A stretch of 16,292 bases of DNA from DASXRU01 sp036506395 (GTDB lineage Bacteria; Acidobacteriota; Blastocatellia; Pyrinomonadales; Pyrinomonadaceae), in NCBI GenBank assembly GCA_036506395.1, contig DASXRU010000072.1:1-16292 (forward strand), read 5' to 3'. Both the position numbers and the translations under genes were made by a program. The notes below the pieces were generated by a model. It was not told the origin of the DNA, did no database searches, and saw nothing but the letters and a program-made list of their open reading frames with translations. Below are positions 1 to 7,457 of the stretch, piece after piece; position 1 is the first letter of the stretch; every line of letters begins with the position of its first letter.

Positions 1-144
1 CAATCAGGCCCAATGTGGGCCGGACAGAGCCACCGCCCCACATCCGGGGGCAAAGCCCAACGCCCGGTAGCGCGTGACTTTTAAAGCAATACCATCACAC
101 CAAGCAGACCAAAAAAGCCTGTAACTTCAATTCTGAGACCTACG
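1..144. other. Region downstream of preA, short hairpins only
   Basis: No gene fragment is recognisable on either strand. In particular no CxxCxxC ferredoxin piece follows preA in any frame. Two short hairpins are visible: GGCCCA-ATG-TGGGCC (7-21) and GGGC-AAA-GCCC (48-58). Neither has a T run on the minus strand, so there is no obvious terminator for preA before the edge. Confidence 0.5.
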
Positions 145-1245
145 CTAGTTAGAAGTTAGTTCCGCGGTCTTTTCCGTAATGTCCTTCTGGGCCCACTCGT
201 TGTCGCGGCTGGCTTCGCCAGCTTTATGTCGTTTCGCTTCTTTCATTCGCTGCACCAGGTCCATGTGGGTGGAAAAGTACGGCAGGCTTTTGCCAACTAC
301 TTCCTGTAATGTGGCAAAGCCTTTGTCGGTCATGAATTTTTCCAGACCTCCCTTCAATTCGTCGACCATCTTCACGCCGTGCAGCATAACACCGGTGCAA
401 ATCTGTACAGTGGATGAGCCGAGCAGGAAGAATTCAATCGCATCATGAGCGGTTTCGATGCCGCCAATACCGCTGATCGATACGTTGCCCGGCAAGGCGA
501 GCGCGAGCTGGCTGACCATGCGCAGCGCAATCGGTTTGACGGCTTGCGAGGAATAGCCACCGGGCACTGTATAGCCTTCGACGGTGGGCATCGGGCGAAG
601 CGTGTCCAGGTTGACGCCAATCACGGAAAGAATTGTGTTGATGGCCGAGATGCCGACTGCGCCGCCGGCGACTGCCGCCTGCGCGGGTTCACGGATGTTG
701 GTAATGTTCGGCGTCATCTTGGCCCAGACCGGAATCCGGGAAACTTCGGTTACCCAGCCCGTCACCTCTTCCGCCAGATCAGGATGCTCGCCCATCTCCG
801 AGCCCATCTTGCGCTCGGTCATGCCGTGCGGGCACGAGAAGTTGAGCTCGAACGCATCCACGCCTGTGTCCTGGACCATGTGGGTCAATTCCTGCCAGCG
901 ACCCTTGTCGTACTCTTCCATGATCGAAGCAATAAGAACGTGGTCGGGGTAATCCTTCTTGATTTGGCGAAACTCTTCCAGCCAGACGTCGATAGGCCGA
1001 TCGGAGATCAGTTCGATGTTTTCGAAGCCGATCACCTCGCCATTTGAGCGGGAGCGCATCTTCCCGTAGCGCGGCACAACGTTGACGACCTTCGAAGATT
1101 CGAGGCTAACAGTCTTGGCTACCGCGCCGCCCCAGCCGGCGTCGTAGGATTTGGCGATAACGCGAGCGTTCGTACCCGGCGGGCCCGAGCCCAGGAGAAA
1201 CGGGTTGGGAAACTTAATACCGTTAACAGTGATTGATAGGTCCAT
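145..1245 (-). CDS. preA: Dihydropyrimidine dehydrogenase subunit PreA, lacking the C-terminal ferredoxin domain
   Basis: Catalytic, FMN-binding subunit of dihydropyrimidine dehydrogenase, which reduces uracil or thymine to the 5,6-dihydro base in the cytosol (first step of the reductive pathway). The 366 residues cover the dihydroorotate-dehydrogenase-like TIM barrel. Visible signatures are the active-site loop NFSCPHGM with the likely proton-donor Cys138, KMTPNI with Lys176, INT at 202-204, and SGIGGIET near 258-265 for FMN phosphate. E. coli PreA (about 411 aa) and Pseudomonas PreA continue into two CxxCxxC clusters; here the chain ends in a charged tail with no cysteine after Cys283. The ATG is supported by GGAG seven bases upstream. 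It is the last pathway gene seen in this run and lies 30 bp after the Uma2 gene. No preT is seen before the window edge. Family assignment is secure; how electrons reach FMN is open. Confidence 0.93.
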   Translation of the reverse strand: MDLSITVNGIKFPNPFLLGSGPPGTNARVIAKSYDAGWGGAVAKTVSLESSKVVNVVPRYGKMRSRSNGEVIGFENIELISDRPIDVWLEEFRQIKKDYPDHVLIASIMEEYDKGRWQELTHMVQDTGVDAFELNFSCPHGMTERKMGSEMGEHPDLAEEVTGWVTEVSRIPVWAKMTPNITNIREPAQAAVAGGAVGISAINTILSVIGVNLDTLRPMPTVEGYTVPGGYSSQAVKPIALRMVSQLALALPGNVSISGIGGIETAHDAIEFFLLGSSTVQICTGVMLHGVKMVDELKGGLEKFMTDKGFATLQEVVGKSLPYFSTHMDLVQRMKEAKRHKAGEASRDNEWAQKDITEKTAELTSN

Positions 1246-1275
1246 CGCTTATCTCCACTATCCAATTCGTCCGTT

Positions 1276-1839
1276 TTAGACTTTGTGGTAGATCTCTTTG
1301 AGTGCAAGCTGGCAAGCCACGGAACTCAGTTGGACCGTGTCTGTTGATTCACGAAAGTCATAATAGCTCCATGCTCGCTGACCTTTACGTACAAACTGTT
1401 CAACCCGGAAAGGCTGCTGGCTGACCAGAACATATTCGACCAGCGACTCAATCGACTGGTAGTGCTCAAACTTCGCTCCTCTGTCGTAAGCCTCAGTTGA
1501 TTGTGAAAGCACTTCTATGATTACTGTCGGATTTAGTAACGTATCATTCTCTGCGTCCTCAAACAGTTCCTCGCCGCATACTACCAGGATATCCGGGTAG
1601 GTGTACTTACTGATGGCCGGCATCTTCACTCGCATGTCGCTTGGGTAAACGCTGCAAGGGCGATCGACGAGCTGATTGCCGAGGACGCGAATAATGTTCG
1701 CTGCAATCTGATTGTGTCGTCTGTTTGCCCCCGCCAGCGCAAACACGTCGCCCGCCAGGTACTCACTCTTGAAAGGCGCCTGGCGTTCTAACCTCAGATA
1801 TTCTTCGGGCGTCAGCCGGGTGTGAAGTTGAGTCGACAT
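1276..1839 (-). CDS. Uma2 family (DUF820) PD-(D/E)XK nuclease-like protein
   Basis: 187-residue protein of the Uma2/DUF820 family, a restriction-endonuclease-like fold that is abundant in cyanobacteria and acidobacteria and has no settled biological role. The fold's hallmarks are present: SEYLAGDVFALAG (25-37), Asp83 in the YPDILVV strand, Glu109 in IIEVLS, Lys123 in GAKFEHY, then the EYVLV strand near 135-139. Asp83, Glu109 and Lys123 would be the metal-binding and catalytic set. The length is typical for the family, so the gene looks intact. It sits between beta-ureidopropionase (41 bp upstream) and preA (30 bp downstream), in the same orientation, so it probably rides on the pyrimidine transcript. 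Nothing links it to pyrimidine metabolism; it looks like a passenger gene. Confidence 0.88.
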   Translation of the reverse strand: MSTQLHTRLTPEEYLRLERQAPFKSEYLAGDVFALAGANRRHNQIAANIIRVLGNQLVDRPCSVYPSDMRVKMPAISKYTYPDILVVCGEELFEDAENDTLLNPTVIIEVLSQSTEAYDRGAKFEHYQSIESLVEYVLVSQQPFRVEQFVRKGQRAWSYYDFRESTDTVQLSSVACQLALKEIYHKV

Positions 1840-1880
1840 GGCAATTCGTATTGGTCTCTTCGTGCAGTATGGGCGTCTAC

Positions 1881-2750
1881 CTAATCCGCGACAAGCGCTC
1901 CGTAACTATCCGGGCGTCGGTCGCGGAAGAACTGCCAGGTGTTGCGCACTTCGCGGATCATGTCCAGATCCAGATCAGCTACCACCAGCGCATCCTGATC
2001 GCGCGGCGCCTGGGCGATGATCTGCCCGCGGGGATCGCAGAAGTAGCTCTGCCCGTAGAACTCGCCAATGTCCCAGGGCTGTTCGTGACCCACCCGATTA
2101 ATGGCGCCGATGAAATAGCCGTTCGCGACTGCGTGCGCCGGCTGCTCAAGTTTCCATAGGTATTCGGAGAGCCCCGCGACGGTCGCCGAAGGATTGAAAA
2201 CGATCTCGGCGCCATTCAAGCCGAGGGCGCGCGCGCCCTCAGGGAAGTGCCGGTCATAACAGATGTACACGCCAATGCGCGCGAACGCCGTATCAAAACA
2301 GGGGTAGCCAAGATTGCCGGGACGGAAATAGAATTTCTCCCAGAATCCGGGATTCACATGCGGAATGTGGTTCTTGCGGTACTTGCCAAGATACTTCCCA
2401 TCCGCATCGATCACGGCGGCAGTGTTGTAGTAGATGCCGGTAATTTCCTCTTCATAAATCGGCACAATGATTACCATGCCATGCTTCTTCGCTGTCTTCT
2501 GCATCAACTGCGTCGTCGGCCCGTCGGGAATTTTCTCGACCGCGTCGTACCAGCGCGTTTGCTGCTCAGCGCAAAAATAGGGCGTGGTGAATACTTCCTG
2601 CATGCAAAGGATTTGCACACCCTGCTTTGCCGCACCTTCGATCAACCCCATATGCTTATCGACATTCGCCTTAATGATCTCTTCGATGGGGGCGTCAGTG
2701 GGACCGGCGTTGGTTGCTTGAATCAATCCGCATTTAACTGTGCGTGGCAT
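1881..2750 (-). CDS. Beta-ureidopropionase (N-carbamoyl-beta-alanine amidohydrolase), nitrilase superfamily
   Basis: Hydrolyses N-carbamoyl-beta-alanine (or N-carbamoyl-3-aminoisobutyrate) to the beta-amino acid, CO2 and ammonia, the third step of reductive pyrimidine breakdown. The 289 residues form one complete carbon-nitrogen hydrolase domain. The Glu-Lys-Cys triad is visible as Glu52 (MQEVF), Lys126 (YRKNHIP) and Cys164 (VYICYDRHFPE). The stretch NGAEIVFNPSAT (179-190) and the GNLGYP motif resemble eukaryotic beta-alanine synthase more than plain amidases. The start codon is 7 bp after the permease stop, and its ribosome site (AAGGAG) lies inside the permease 3' end, which suggests translational coupling of uptake and hydrolysis. 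The alternative, an N-carbamoylputrescine amidase, is less likely given the neighbours. Bacterial equivalents are also called PydC. Confidence 0.9.
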   Translation of the reverse strand: MPRTVKCGLIQATNAGPTDAPIEEIIKANVDKHMGLIEGAAKQGVQILCMQEVFTTPYFCAEQQTRWYDAVEKIPDGPTTQLMQKTAKKHGMVIIVPIYEEEITGIYYNTAAVIDADGKYLGKYRKNHIPHVNPGFWEKFYFRPGNLGYPCFDTAFARIGVYICYDRHFPEGARALGLNGAEIVFNPSATVAGLSEYLWKLEQPAHAVANGYFIGAINRVGHEQPWDIGEFYGQSYFCDPRGQIIAQAPRDQDALVVADLDLDMIREVRNTWQFFRDRRPDSYGALVAD

Positions 2751-2757
2751 GGCGGTC

Positions 2758-4287
2758 TTAATCTCCTTTAAGATCAGGATGACGGTTCATAAGTAAATAG
2801 TAGATGGCGAAACCCAGCGCGAAAGTAACGAACCAGGCATAAGTATAGAGGGTATCGAAAAACGAAGGATTCTCAAACTTTCCATTGAAGCCCGGAATAG
2901 TGGCTGCATGCAGAAAGCCCGGGACGACCGGCGCGATTGCAACCACAAGCGCAATGATCGCGCGCCAGTTGAAACCACCTGAATAGGAATAGCGCCCCTG
3001 CCGATCAAAAAGTCCGGTGAGGCTCAGGCGCTGGCGACGCAAGACCCAGTAGTCGCAGATCAGTATTCCGGCTATAGCTCCCATTAAAGCCGAATAGCCG
3101 ACCAACCAGGTAAAAACGTAAGCGCCGACCGAAGCCAGGATTTTCCAGGGCATCATCACAATCCCGATTAGCGCCGTAATCAATCCTCCCGTCACGTAGG
3201 AGATCAGCTTCGGATTGAGATTGGAAAAATCGTTCGAGGGCGAAACGACGTTGGCGGCCATATTAGTAGTCAACTGAGCGGCAAAAATGACGACGGTCGC
3301 GAAGAGTATCACAGTGACGCTGTCGAACTGTTTCATTAATTCGACGGGATCCGGGATTGCTCTGCCATAGATTAACAGCGTCGCGCTGGTAACCGCGACG
3401 CCGATAAAAGCAAAGGCAGTCATGGTCAGTGGTAATCCCAGCGCCTGCCCCATCATCTGTGATTTCTGCGATTTCGCGTAGCGAGTAAAGTCAGGAATAT
3501 TGAGGCTGAGCGTCGCCCAGTAGCCGACCGCGGCGGTGAGCGAGGCGGGAAAGATGCTCCAGAAATTATTGTGTTCCTTCTGTAGCCTGCTCGATTCGGT
3601 CAAGACATGTCCCAGACCGCCAGCCCGCCATGAAGCCCAGACGAGAAGTGACAACCCTCCTGCCAGCAGCAGGGGAGCCGACCACGTCTCGAGATGCTTA
3701 ATGCCTTCGACGCCTTTCAGAATAATGAAAACCTGGATGCCCCAGAAAAGAAAAAAGGCGATCCAGGTGTGAAGGGCCACGCCCATGACCGAGGCATCAC
3801 CAGCCAAATGGGCCCATCCTGTCGACATGACGCTGAAGAGCGCGTCGATGGCAGTTCCACCAATCCACGTTTGAATCCCAAACCAGCCGCAGGCCACGAT
3901 GGCGCGAAGAATTGCCGGAATATTTGCGCCCTTGGTACCGAACGACGCGCGACACAGAACAGGGAAGGACACACCATATTTCGTGCCCGCGTGGGCGTTG
4001 AGCATCATGGGAATGAGCACGATAGTATTGCCCAGTAGAATCGTAATCATCGCCTGCCACCAATTCATCCCGGCTTCGATGAAACCTCCGGCAAGTGTGT
4101 AGGTGGTGATAACGACGCTCATGCCAATCCAGAGCGCAGCGATGTTCCAGGTGGACCACGTGCGCTCTTTGATTGTTGTCGGCGCCAGGTCTTTGTTCCA
4201 TAGCGGGCTGGAAGAAACGTCCTTGCGCAGCTCTTCAAAGTCACGTTGCGTGATGGCGATATCCGGGGCGATGGGTTTGGCGGTCAT
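2758..4287 (-). CDS. NCS1 family nucleobase/hydantoin-type permease
   Basis: Inner-membrane transporter of the nucleobase-cation-symport-1 family, likely about 12 membrane helices. Its 509 residues match the usual 450-520. Family landmarks are ERTWSTWNIAALWIGM (41-56), CGWFGIQTWIGG (133-144), the cytosolic segment NIPDFTRYAKS (263-273) and SPSNDFSNLNP further on. By position, Trp135, Gln139 and Trp257 may correspond to substrate-binding residues of the hydantoin transporter Mhp1; that correspondence is my inference. Its place directly upstream of beta-ureidopropionase, and in a locus with preA and hydA, points to uracil, thymine or dihydropyrimidine uptake; allantoin or hydantoin is the alternative. 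The start lacks a clear Shine-Dalgarno sequence. The gene overlaps no neighbour and lies 28 bp after the 95-residue orphan. Confidence 0.91.
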   Translation of the reverse strand: MTAKPIAPDIAITQRDFEELRKDVSSSPLWNKDLAPTTIKERTWSTWNIAALWIGMSVVITTYTLAGGFIEAGMNWWQAMITILLGNTIVLIPMMLNAHAGTKYGVSFPVLCRASFGTKGANIPAILRAIVACGWFGIQTWIGGTAIDALFSVMSTGWAHLAGDASVMGVALHTWIAFFLFWGIQVFIILKGVEGIKHLETWSAPLLLAGGLSLLVWASWRAGGLGHVLTESSRLQKEHNNFWSIFPASLTAAVGYWATLSLNIPDFTRYAKSQKSQMMGQALGLPLTMTAFAFIGVAVTSATLLIYGRAIPDPVELMKQFDSVTVILFATVVIFAAQLTTNMAANVVSPSNDFSNLNPKLISYVTGGLITALIGIVMMPWKILASVGAYVFTWLVGYSALMGAIAGILICDYWVLRRQRLSLTGLFDRQGRYSYSGGFNWRAIIALVVAIAPVVPGFLHAATIPGFNGKFENPSFFDTLYTYAWFVTFALGFAIYYLLMNRHPDLKGD

Positions 4288-4315
4288 AATTTAACTAACT
4301 AAGAACAGACGAGGG

Positions 4316-4603
4316 TTATCGGGAGTGCTTCTCGTACACCTCCTGGAAGGCTTGAACCAGAGATAGCTCGCCATCTAGTATCTGTCGTTGCAGTTCGGTG
4401 AGCTCGCCGTACCCCAGGTACTCCGGGAGATTTTCCCGACACCATTTACGGTATGCGGCAGTTGAATCGAATGATCGCCAGGGAGCATCGTCCAATACTG
4501 GTTTGTAAACGTAACAGCAGCCATAGCGCTTTCGATCTTGTACGCTGCGCTTAAGGCTACGCTGGCACTGTTCCTTGAAATCCGTTAGCGAGTCTCGCTG
4601 CAT
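4316..4603 (-). CDS. Hypothetical protein, 95 residues
   Basis: Small soluble protein I cannot name. It is rich in charged and aromatic residues. The segment RKRYGCCYVYKP (24-35) is followed by a WRSFDSTAAYRKWC block (42-55) and NLPEYLGYGEL (58-68), then a predicted C-terminal helix. There is no signal peptide or membrane segment. The composition is protein-like, no better open frame competes, and it fits the strand and spacing of its neighbours (28 bp before the permease, about 80 bp after the zinc-ribbon gene), so I consider it real. The ribosome-binding site is weak. No role in pyrimidine metabolism can be inferred from sequence. Confidence 0.65.
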   Translation of the reverse strand: MQRDSLTDFKEQCQRSLKRSVQDRKRYGCCYVYKPVLDDAPWRSFDSTAAYRKWCRENLPEYLGYGELTELQRQILDGELSLVQAFQEVYEKHSR

Positions 4604-4664
4604 AGCTAGCTTAATTTCAGTTCAGCGGGAGGCGTTATTACCATACGCATACCTTATATCCAAA

Positions 4665-4679
4665 ACGGGTTGAACCCGT
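4665..4679 (-). terminator. Short hairpin with trailing T run, possible weak terminator of the zinc-ribbon gene
   Basis: A perfect palindrome, ACGGGT-TGA-ACCCGT, starts about five bases after the stop codon at 4684. Read on the minus strand the hairpin ends with CCCGTTTTGG, a short T run. The stem is only six pairs (seven if the loop is closed to one base), so termination would be weak. It may instead be one of the recurrent triloop hairpins of this window. Confidence 0.4.
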
Positions 4680-4683
4680 AAAG

Positions 4684-5352
4684 CTAAGGAGCGCAGTCCG
4701 ATTTGCCATCCGGCCCGCATTGAAACAGAGTTGGCACGAGGCTCATGGTAAGTTCCCTTGTGTTGTTCCAGGCCTTCGACCGGCTGTAGTTCTCTTCAGT
4801 CCAGCCCAGCCGTTGCTTGTTACGCCAGACGCCCTCGAGGGCCCCCTCCTCGCCGGAACCACGGAGGTGATAAGTCTCGTGCAAAAGGATCGCTGCCCGT
4901 TCATTGTCGTCAGCAGTATCGACGAAGAACTCCGGATACAGCGTCAGCACCTCGAAGGGAAAGTTCGTGGCGGCATAGGCGTCACGATGGCCGATGTAGC
5001 GGTTCCACCAATTGTCTGAACCGCGATAGGTGGTGAAATTACGCAAGAGGGAAGCCTCTTTGCCAAAACCCTTCTGCTCCAAAATCGCAACCGACCTTTG
5101 CACCACCTGACGTTTTTCATAATCGAGGTCGTCGGAGGTGACTCGCAATGACATGTAAAAGCTAAACACCAAAAACAAGGTAGCGCCGAGTATCCATAGC
5201 AATCTCTTGCCAAGGCTTCTCTTTTTGGCGGTCTCGTCAGCAACACCGGTGTGGGAATCTGTATCGCCAGTCAGTAGCGAACCGCAACGCCGGCAGGTTT
5301 CGTCCGTAGCTGCATTCACCAGCCTACAGTTCGGGCATTTATTCTTGCTCAT
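4684..5352 (-). CDS. Zinc-ribbon, single-pass membrane protein with an HExxH motif (putative membrane metallopeptidase)
   Basis: The 222 residues have three parts. A rubredoxin-like zinc ribbon (Cys6, Cys9, Cys20, Cys23) is followed by a basic stretch, a hydrophobic helix (about 50-67) and an extracytoplasmic-type domain. That domain holds ILLHETYHLRGSGEEG, where His158-Glu159-x-x-His162 fits a zincin active site and Glu168, Glu169 or Glu173 could be the third ligand. Two cysteines near the end (212 and 220) could pair. I recognise no named family for the whole protein. By the positive-inside rule the ribbon should be cytoplasmic and the HExxH domain outside. Peptidase activity is inferred from the motif alone, and the domain is small for a zincin. 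It lies between the secreted orphan and the 95-residue orphan and looks unrelated to pyrimidine breakdown. Confidence 0.72.
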   Translation of the reverse strand: MSKNKCPNCRLVNAATDETCRRCGSLLTGDTDSHTGVADETAKKRSLGKRLLWILGATLFLVFSFYMSLRVTSDDLDYEKRQVVQRSVAILEQKGFGKEASLLRNFTTYRGSDNWWNRYIGHRDAYAATNFPFEVLTLYPEFFVDTADDNERAAILLHETYHLRGSGEEGALEGVWRNKQRLGWTEENYSRSKAWNNTRELTMSLVPTLFQCGPDGKSDCAP

Positions 5353-5401
5353 CTGCGAGGTAAAAGCGATTGCTGTCTGGCGTTGATTCTAAGCGCCGTA
5401 G

Positions 5402-5421
5402 GACAGGCATTCGTGCCTGTC
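5402..5421. repeat. Perfect 8-bp hairpin with TTCG tetraloop
   Basis: The sequence GACAGGCA-TTCG-TGCCTGTC is an exact inverted repeat in the 119-bp gap between the zinc-ribbon gene and the secreted orphan. A UUCG loop closed by A-U on a GC-rich stem would be stable in RNA. There is no T run on either side, so it does not look like an intrinsic terminator. It may be a dispersed palindromic repeat; only one copy is in this window. Confidence 0.55.
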
Positions 5422-5471
5422 AGCGATGCATCCGCCGCGGGCTTCCCCGGCGCCGGTCTCTTTCGGGACTC

Positions 5472-5930
5472 TTATGGTGGTGACTCGAATCGCGGCTTGC
5501 CCGACTTGATTTTCCGGTATGTGCCGGTCGCATTAACGTTATGTCCGAACCCACAATCAGCGTCTGATCCGTCCTGCATGACCTTCAATTTCTTTGGTAA
5601 GAAGATCAGGGTGATCTCACAACGTTCGGTGTCGGCTGGTTTAAAGGTAGCTACATTGCCGTCGATCGTGGCTTCACCGGACGCATAGCCGATGTTTGGA
5701 CTGTTCGCCAGAGTCATGTACACGCCGTCGAACTGGACTTTCAATTTGTTATGACCCAGAGCCAGGATACGAAATTCGCTCTTGAAATAGCGGTAGACTC
5801 CGTTCGCCTGCGCGGCGGTAACGACTTGATGTTTTTGCGGTCTGGGCGGAACCACCGCAGGTTGATCCTGGGCGGCAGTTGATAGGCCCGGCGCCAGGAC
5901 ACACACGAATAGAAGGAATGTTCTCTTCAT
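5472..5930 (-). CDS. Small secreted hypothetical protein
   Basis: A 152-residue exported protein. The N terminus MKRTFLLFVCVLAPGLSTAA followed by QDQ is a typical Sec signal peptide, with likely cleavage after Ala20. The mature part starts with a proline-rich linker (23-32), then a compact, probably beta-rich domain (42-141). Its landmarks are GVYRYFKSEFRILALG, KLKVQFDGVY and the pair Cys104 and Cys126, which could form a disulfide. I know of no characterised function for this type of domain. The ATG lies 12 bp after the dihydropyrimidinase stop, so the two are probably co-transcribed; the Shine-Dalgarno sequence is weak, which suggests coupling. A lipoprotein is unlikely because the only cysteine of the signal region (Cys10) lies inside the hydrophobic core. 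Confidence 0.7.
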   Translation of the reverse strand: MKRTFLLFVCVLAPGLSTAAQDQPAVVPPRPQKHQVVTAAQANGVYRYFKSEFRILALGHNKLKVQFDGVYMTLANSPNIGYASGEATIDGNVATFKPADTERCEITLIFLPKKLKVMQDGSDADCGFGHNVNATGTYRKIKSGKPRFESPP

Positions 5931-5942
5931 AGGTAGCTCGCT

Positions 5943-7322
5943 TCAGATGCTGACGCACTCGCCGCGCTTCAGGAATCGCCCATCACCCTGCTTGCCTTTG
6001 TACTCGCCGTTCTCAATTACAACCTTGCCGCGTGAAAGCACGGTCTCGACTATGCCTGTAATCGTCTTGCCCTCGTAGGCCGAGTAGTCAACATTCATGT
6101 GGTGCCTCTTGGCGCTGATGGTCTGTGTTTTCTCCGGATCGAAAATGACGATATCGGCGTCAGATCCTACCGCGATCGTTCCTTTCTTCGGAAACAGCCC
6201 AAACATTTTTGCGGCCGCGGTTGAGGTCAACTCGACAAAGCGATTGAGCGAGATGCGATTCTCGACTACGCCACCGTTGTAAATCAGCGGCACACGATGC
6301 TCGACCCCGGGCGCGCCGTTGGGAATCTTCGTGAAGTCGTCCTTACCCAGTTCCTTTTGCTCCTTCATGCAGAAGGGACAATGGTCTGTCGATATCACCT
6401 GGAGATCGTCCGTCTTCAAGCCCTTCCAGAGTTCTGCCTGATTCGATTTTTCGCGCAGCGGCGGCGTCATTACGTATTTCGCGCCGTCAAAGCCGTCGCC
6501 GTAATCGTCGATCGAAAGGAAGAGATACTGAGGACAGGTTTCAGCAAAAGCCGGAATACCGCGGTCGCGCGCTTGCCGCACCTGGTGCAAAGCATCGGCG
6601 CAGGAAAGGTGGACTATGTAAACGGGCGTTTCCGCCATCTCCGCAATTGCAATCGCGCGATGAACACCTTCAGCCTCAGCAAGCGTCGGTCGTGTCAGGG
6701 CATGATACTTGGGCGCGGTGTGGCCTTTCGCCAGCGCGTGCTTGATGATCTCGTTTATGACGATGCCGTTCTCCGCATGCATGCAGATCAAGCCGCCCCG
6801 CTCGCCGGCCGCGGACATGGCGCGAAAAATGGTTGCGTCATCAACCAGAAACACGCCGGGGTAGGCCATGAAGAGTTTGAAGCTGGTCACCCCTTCGTCC
6901 ATCAGCGTGTGCATCTCCTCGATCTGATTATCTTCCAGCTCCGTTGTGATCAGGTGAAAACCATAGTCGATGGCGCACTTGCCTTCAGCCTTCTGATGCC
7001 AGCGGTCGAGCCCATCAATCAATGATTGGCCTTTGTTCTGGACGGCAAAATCAATGATCGAGGTAGTGCCACCGTGCGCCGCGGCGATGGTGCCGGTGCG
7101 GAAGTCATCTGACGATTGCGTCCCGCCGAATGGCAGCTCCATGTGCGTGTGCGGATCGATGCCGCCCGGGATCACCAGCTTTCCCTTCGCATCGATCGTT
7201 ACGTCAGCCTGCATATCAAGCTTTGCACCGATGACGGAGACGGTTTCATTTTCGATCAATAGGTCTGCTTTGTAATCATCAACCGCCGTGATGATACGGC
7301 CGTTACGGATTAGGGTCTTCAT
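5943..7322 (-). CDS. hydA: Dihydropyrimidinase (D-hydantoinase type)
   Basis: Opens 5,6-dihydrouracil or dihydrothymine to the N-carbamoyl-beta-amino acid, the second step of the pathway. It is a cytosolic cyclic amidohydrolase with a binuclear zinc centre. All metal ligands are visible: His58 and His60 (DPHTHME), the lysine to be carboxylated, Lys149 (SFKLFMAYPG), His182 (CMHAENG), His238 (VHLSCADA) and Asp313 (STDHCPF). The 459 residues match the usual 460-480. I place the start at the ATG at 7320-7322 because GGGAG sits five bases upstream and the protein then opens with MKTLIRNGRI, the normal beginning of the family. The frame stays open to 7463 only because it crosses hairpin repeats. 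D-hydantoinase activity on other substrates is possible, but the neighbours favour dihydropyrimidines. Confidence 0.95.
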   Translation of the reverse strand: MKTLIRNGRIITAVDDYKADLLIENETVSVIGAKLDMQADVTIDAKGKLVIPGGIDPHTHMELPFGGTQSSDDFRTGTIAAAHGGTTSIIDFAVQNKGQSLIDGLDRWHQKAEGKCAIDYGFHLITTELEDNQIEEMHTLMDEGVTSFKLFMAYPGVFLVDDATIFRAMSAAGERGGLICMHAENGIVINEIIKHALAKGHTAPKYHALTRPTLAEAEGVHRAIAIAEMAETPVYIVHLSCADALHQVRQARDRGIPAFAETCPQYLFLSIDDYGDGFDGAKYVMTPPLREKSNQAELWKGLKTDDLQVISTDHCPFCMKEQKELGKDDFTKIPNGAPGVEHRVPLIYNGGVVENRISLNRFVELTSTAAAKMFGLFPKKGTIAVGSDADIVIFDPEKTQTISAKRHHMNVDYSAYEGKTITGIVETVLSRGKVVIENGEYKGKQGDGRFLKRGECVSI

Positions 7323-7331
7323 TTGCACTCC
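7323..7331 (-). promoter_or_regulatory. Ribosome-binding site that fixes the dihydropyrimidinase start
   Basis: On the minus strand GGGAGTGCAAATG places a strong GGGAG five bases before the ATG at 7322. An alternative upstream start at 7463 would add 47 residues encoded by hairpin repeats that have no counterpart in the family. Confidence 0.7.
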
Positions 7332-7383
7332 CAACGAATGTAGCTCTTCAGAATCGAGGCCGCTAGTTAGGATTGGGGGTCTT

Positions 7384-7457
7384 CGGCTCTGCCGCCTGAT
7401 GTGCGGAAAGGCTCTGCCTTTCCGTTCAGACTTTACCTTGAAGAGGCTAAGCCTCTC
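7384..7457. repeat. Cluster of three short hairpins
   Basis: Three inverted repeats fall within 74 bp. They are CGGC-TCT-GCCG (7384-7394), CGGAAAGGC-TCT-GCCTTTCCG (7404-7424, nine pairs) and AGAGGC-TAA-GCCTCT (7443-7457). All have a three-base loop flanked by GGC and GCC. They lie in the leader of the dihydropyrimidinase gene, so they would be transcribed if the promoter is upstream. No T run follows on either strand. They could be dispersed repeats or a structured leader. Confidence 0.6.

Noticed and set aside
1..144. Ferredoxin part of PreA separated by a frameshift
   Set aside because: Translating downstream of the stop gives no CxxCxxC motif in any minus-strand frame.
445..1047. Long plus-strand frame opposite preA
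   Set aside because: It mirrors preA on the other strand, has no recognisable domain, and preA is unmistakable.
6297..7025. 242-codon plus-strand frame opposite dihydropyrimidinase
   Set aside because: Shadow of hydA codon bias; residue composition is not protein-like.
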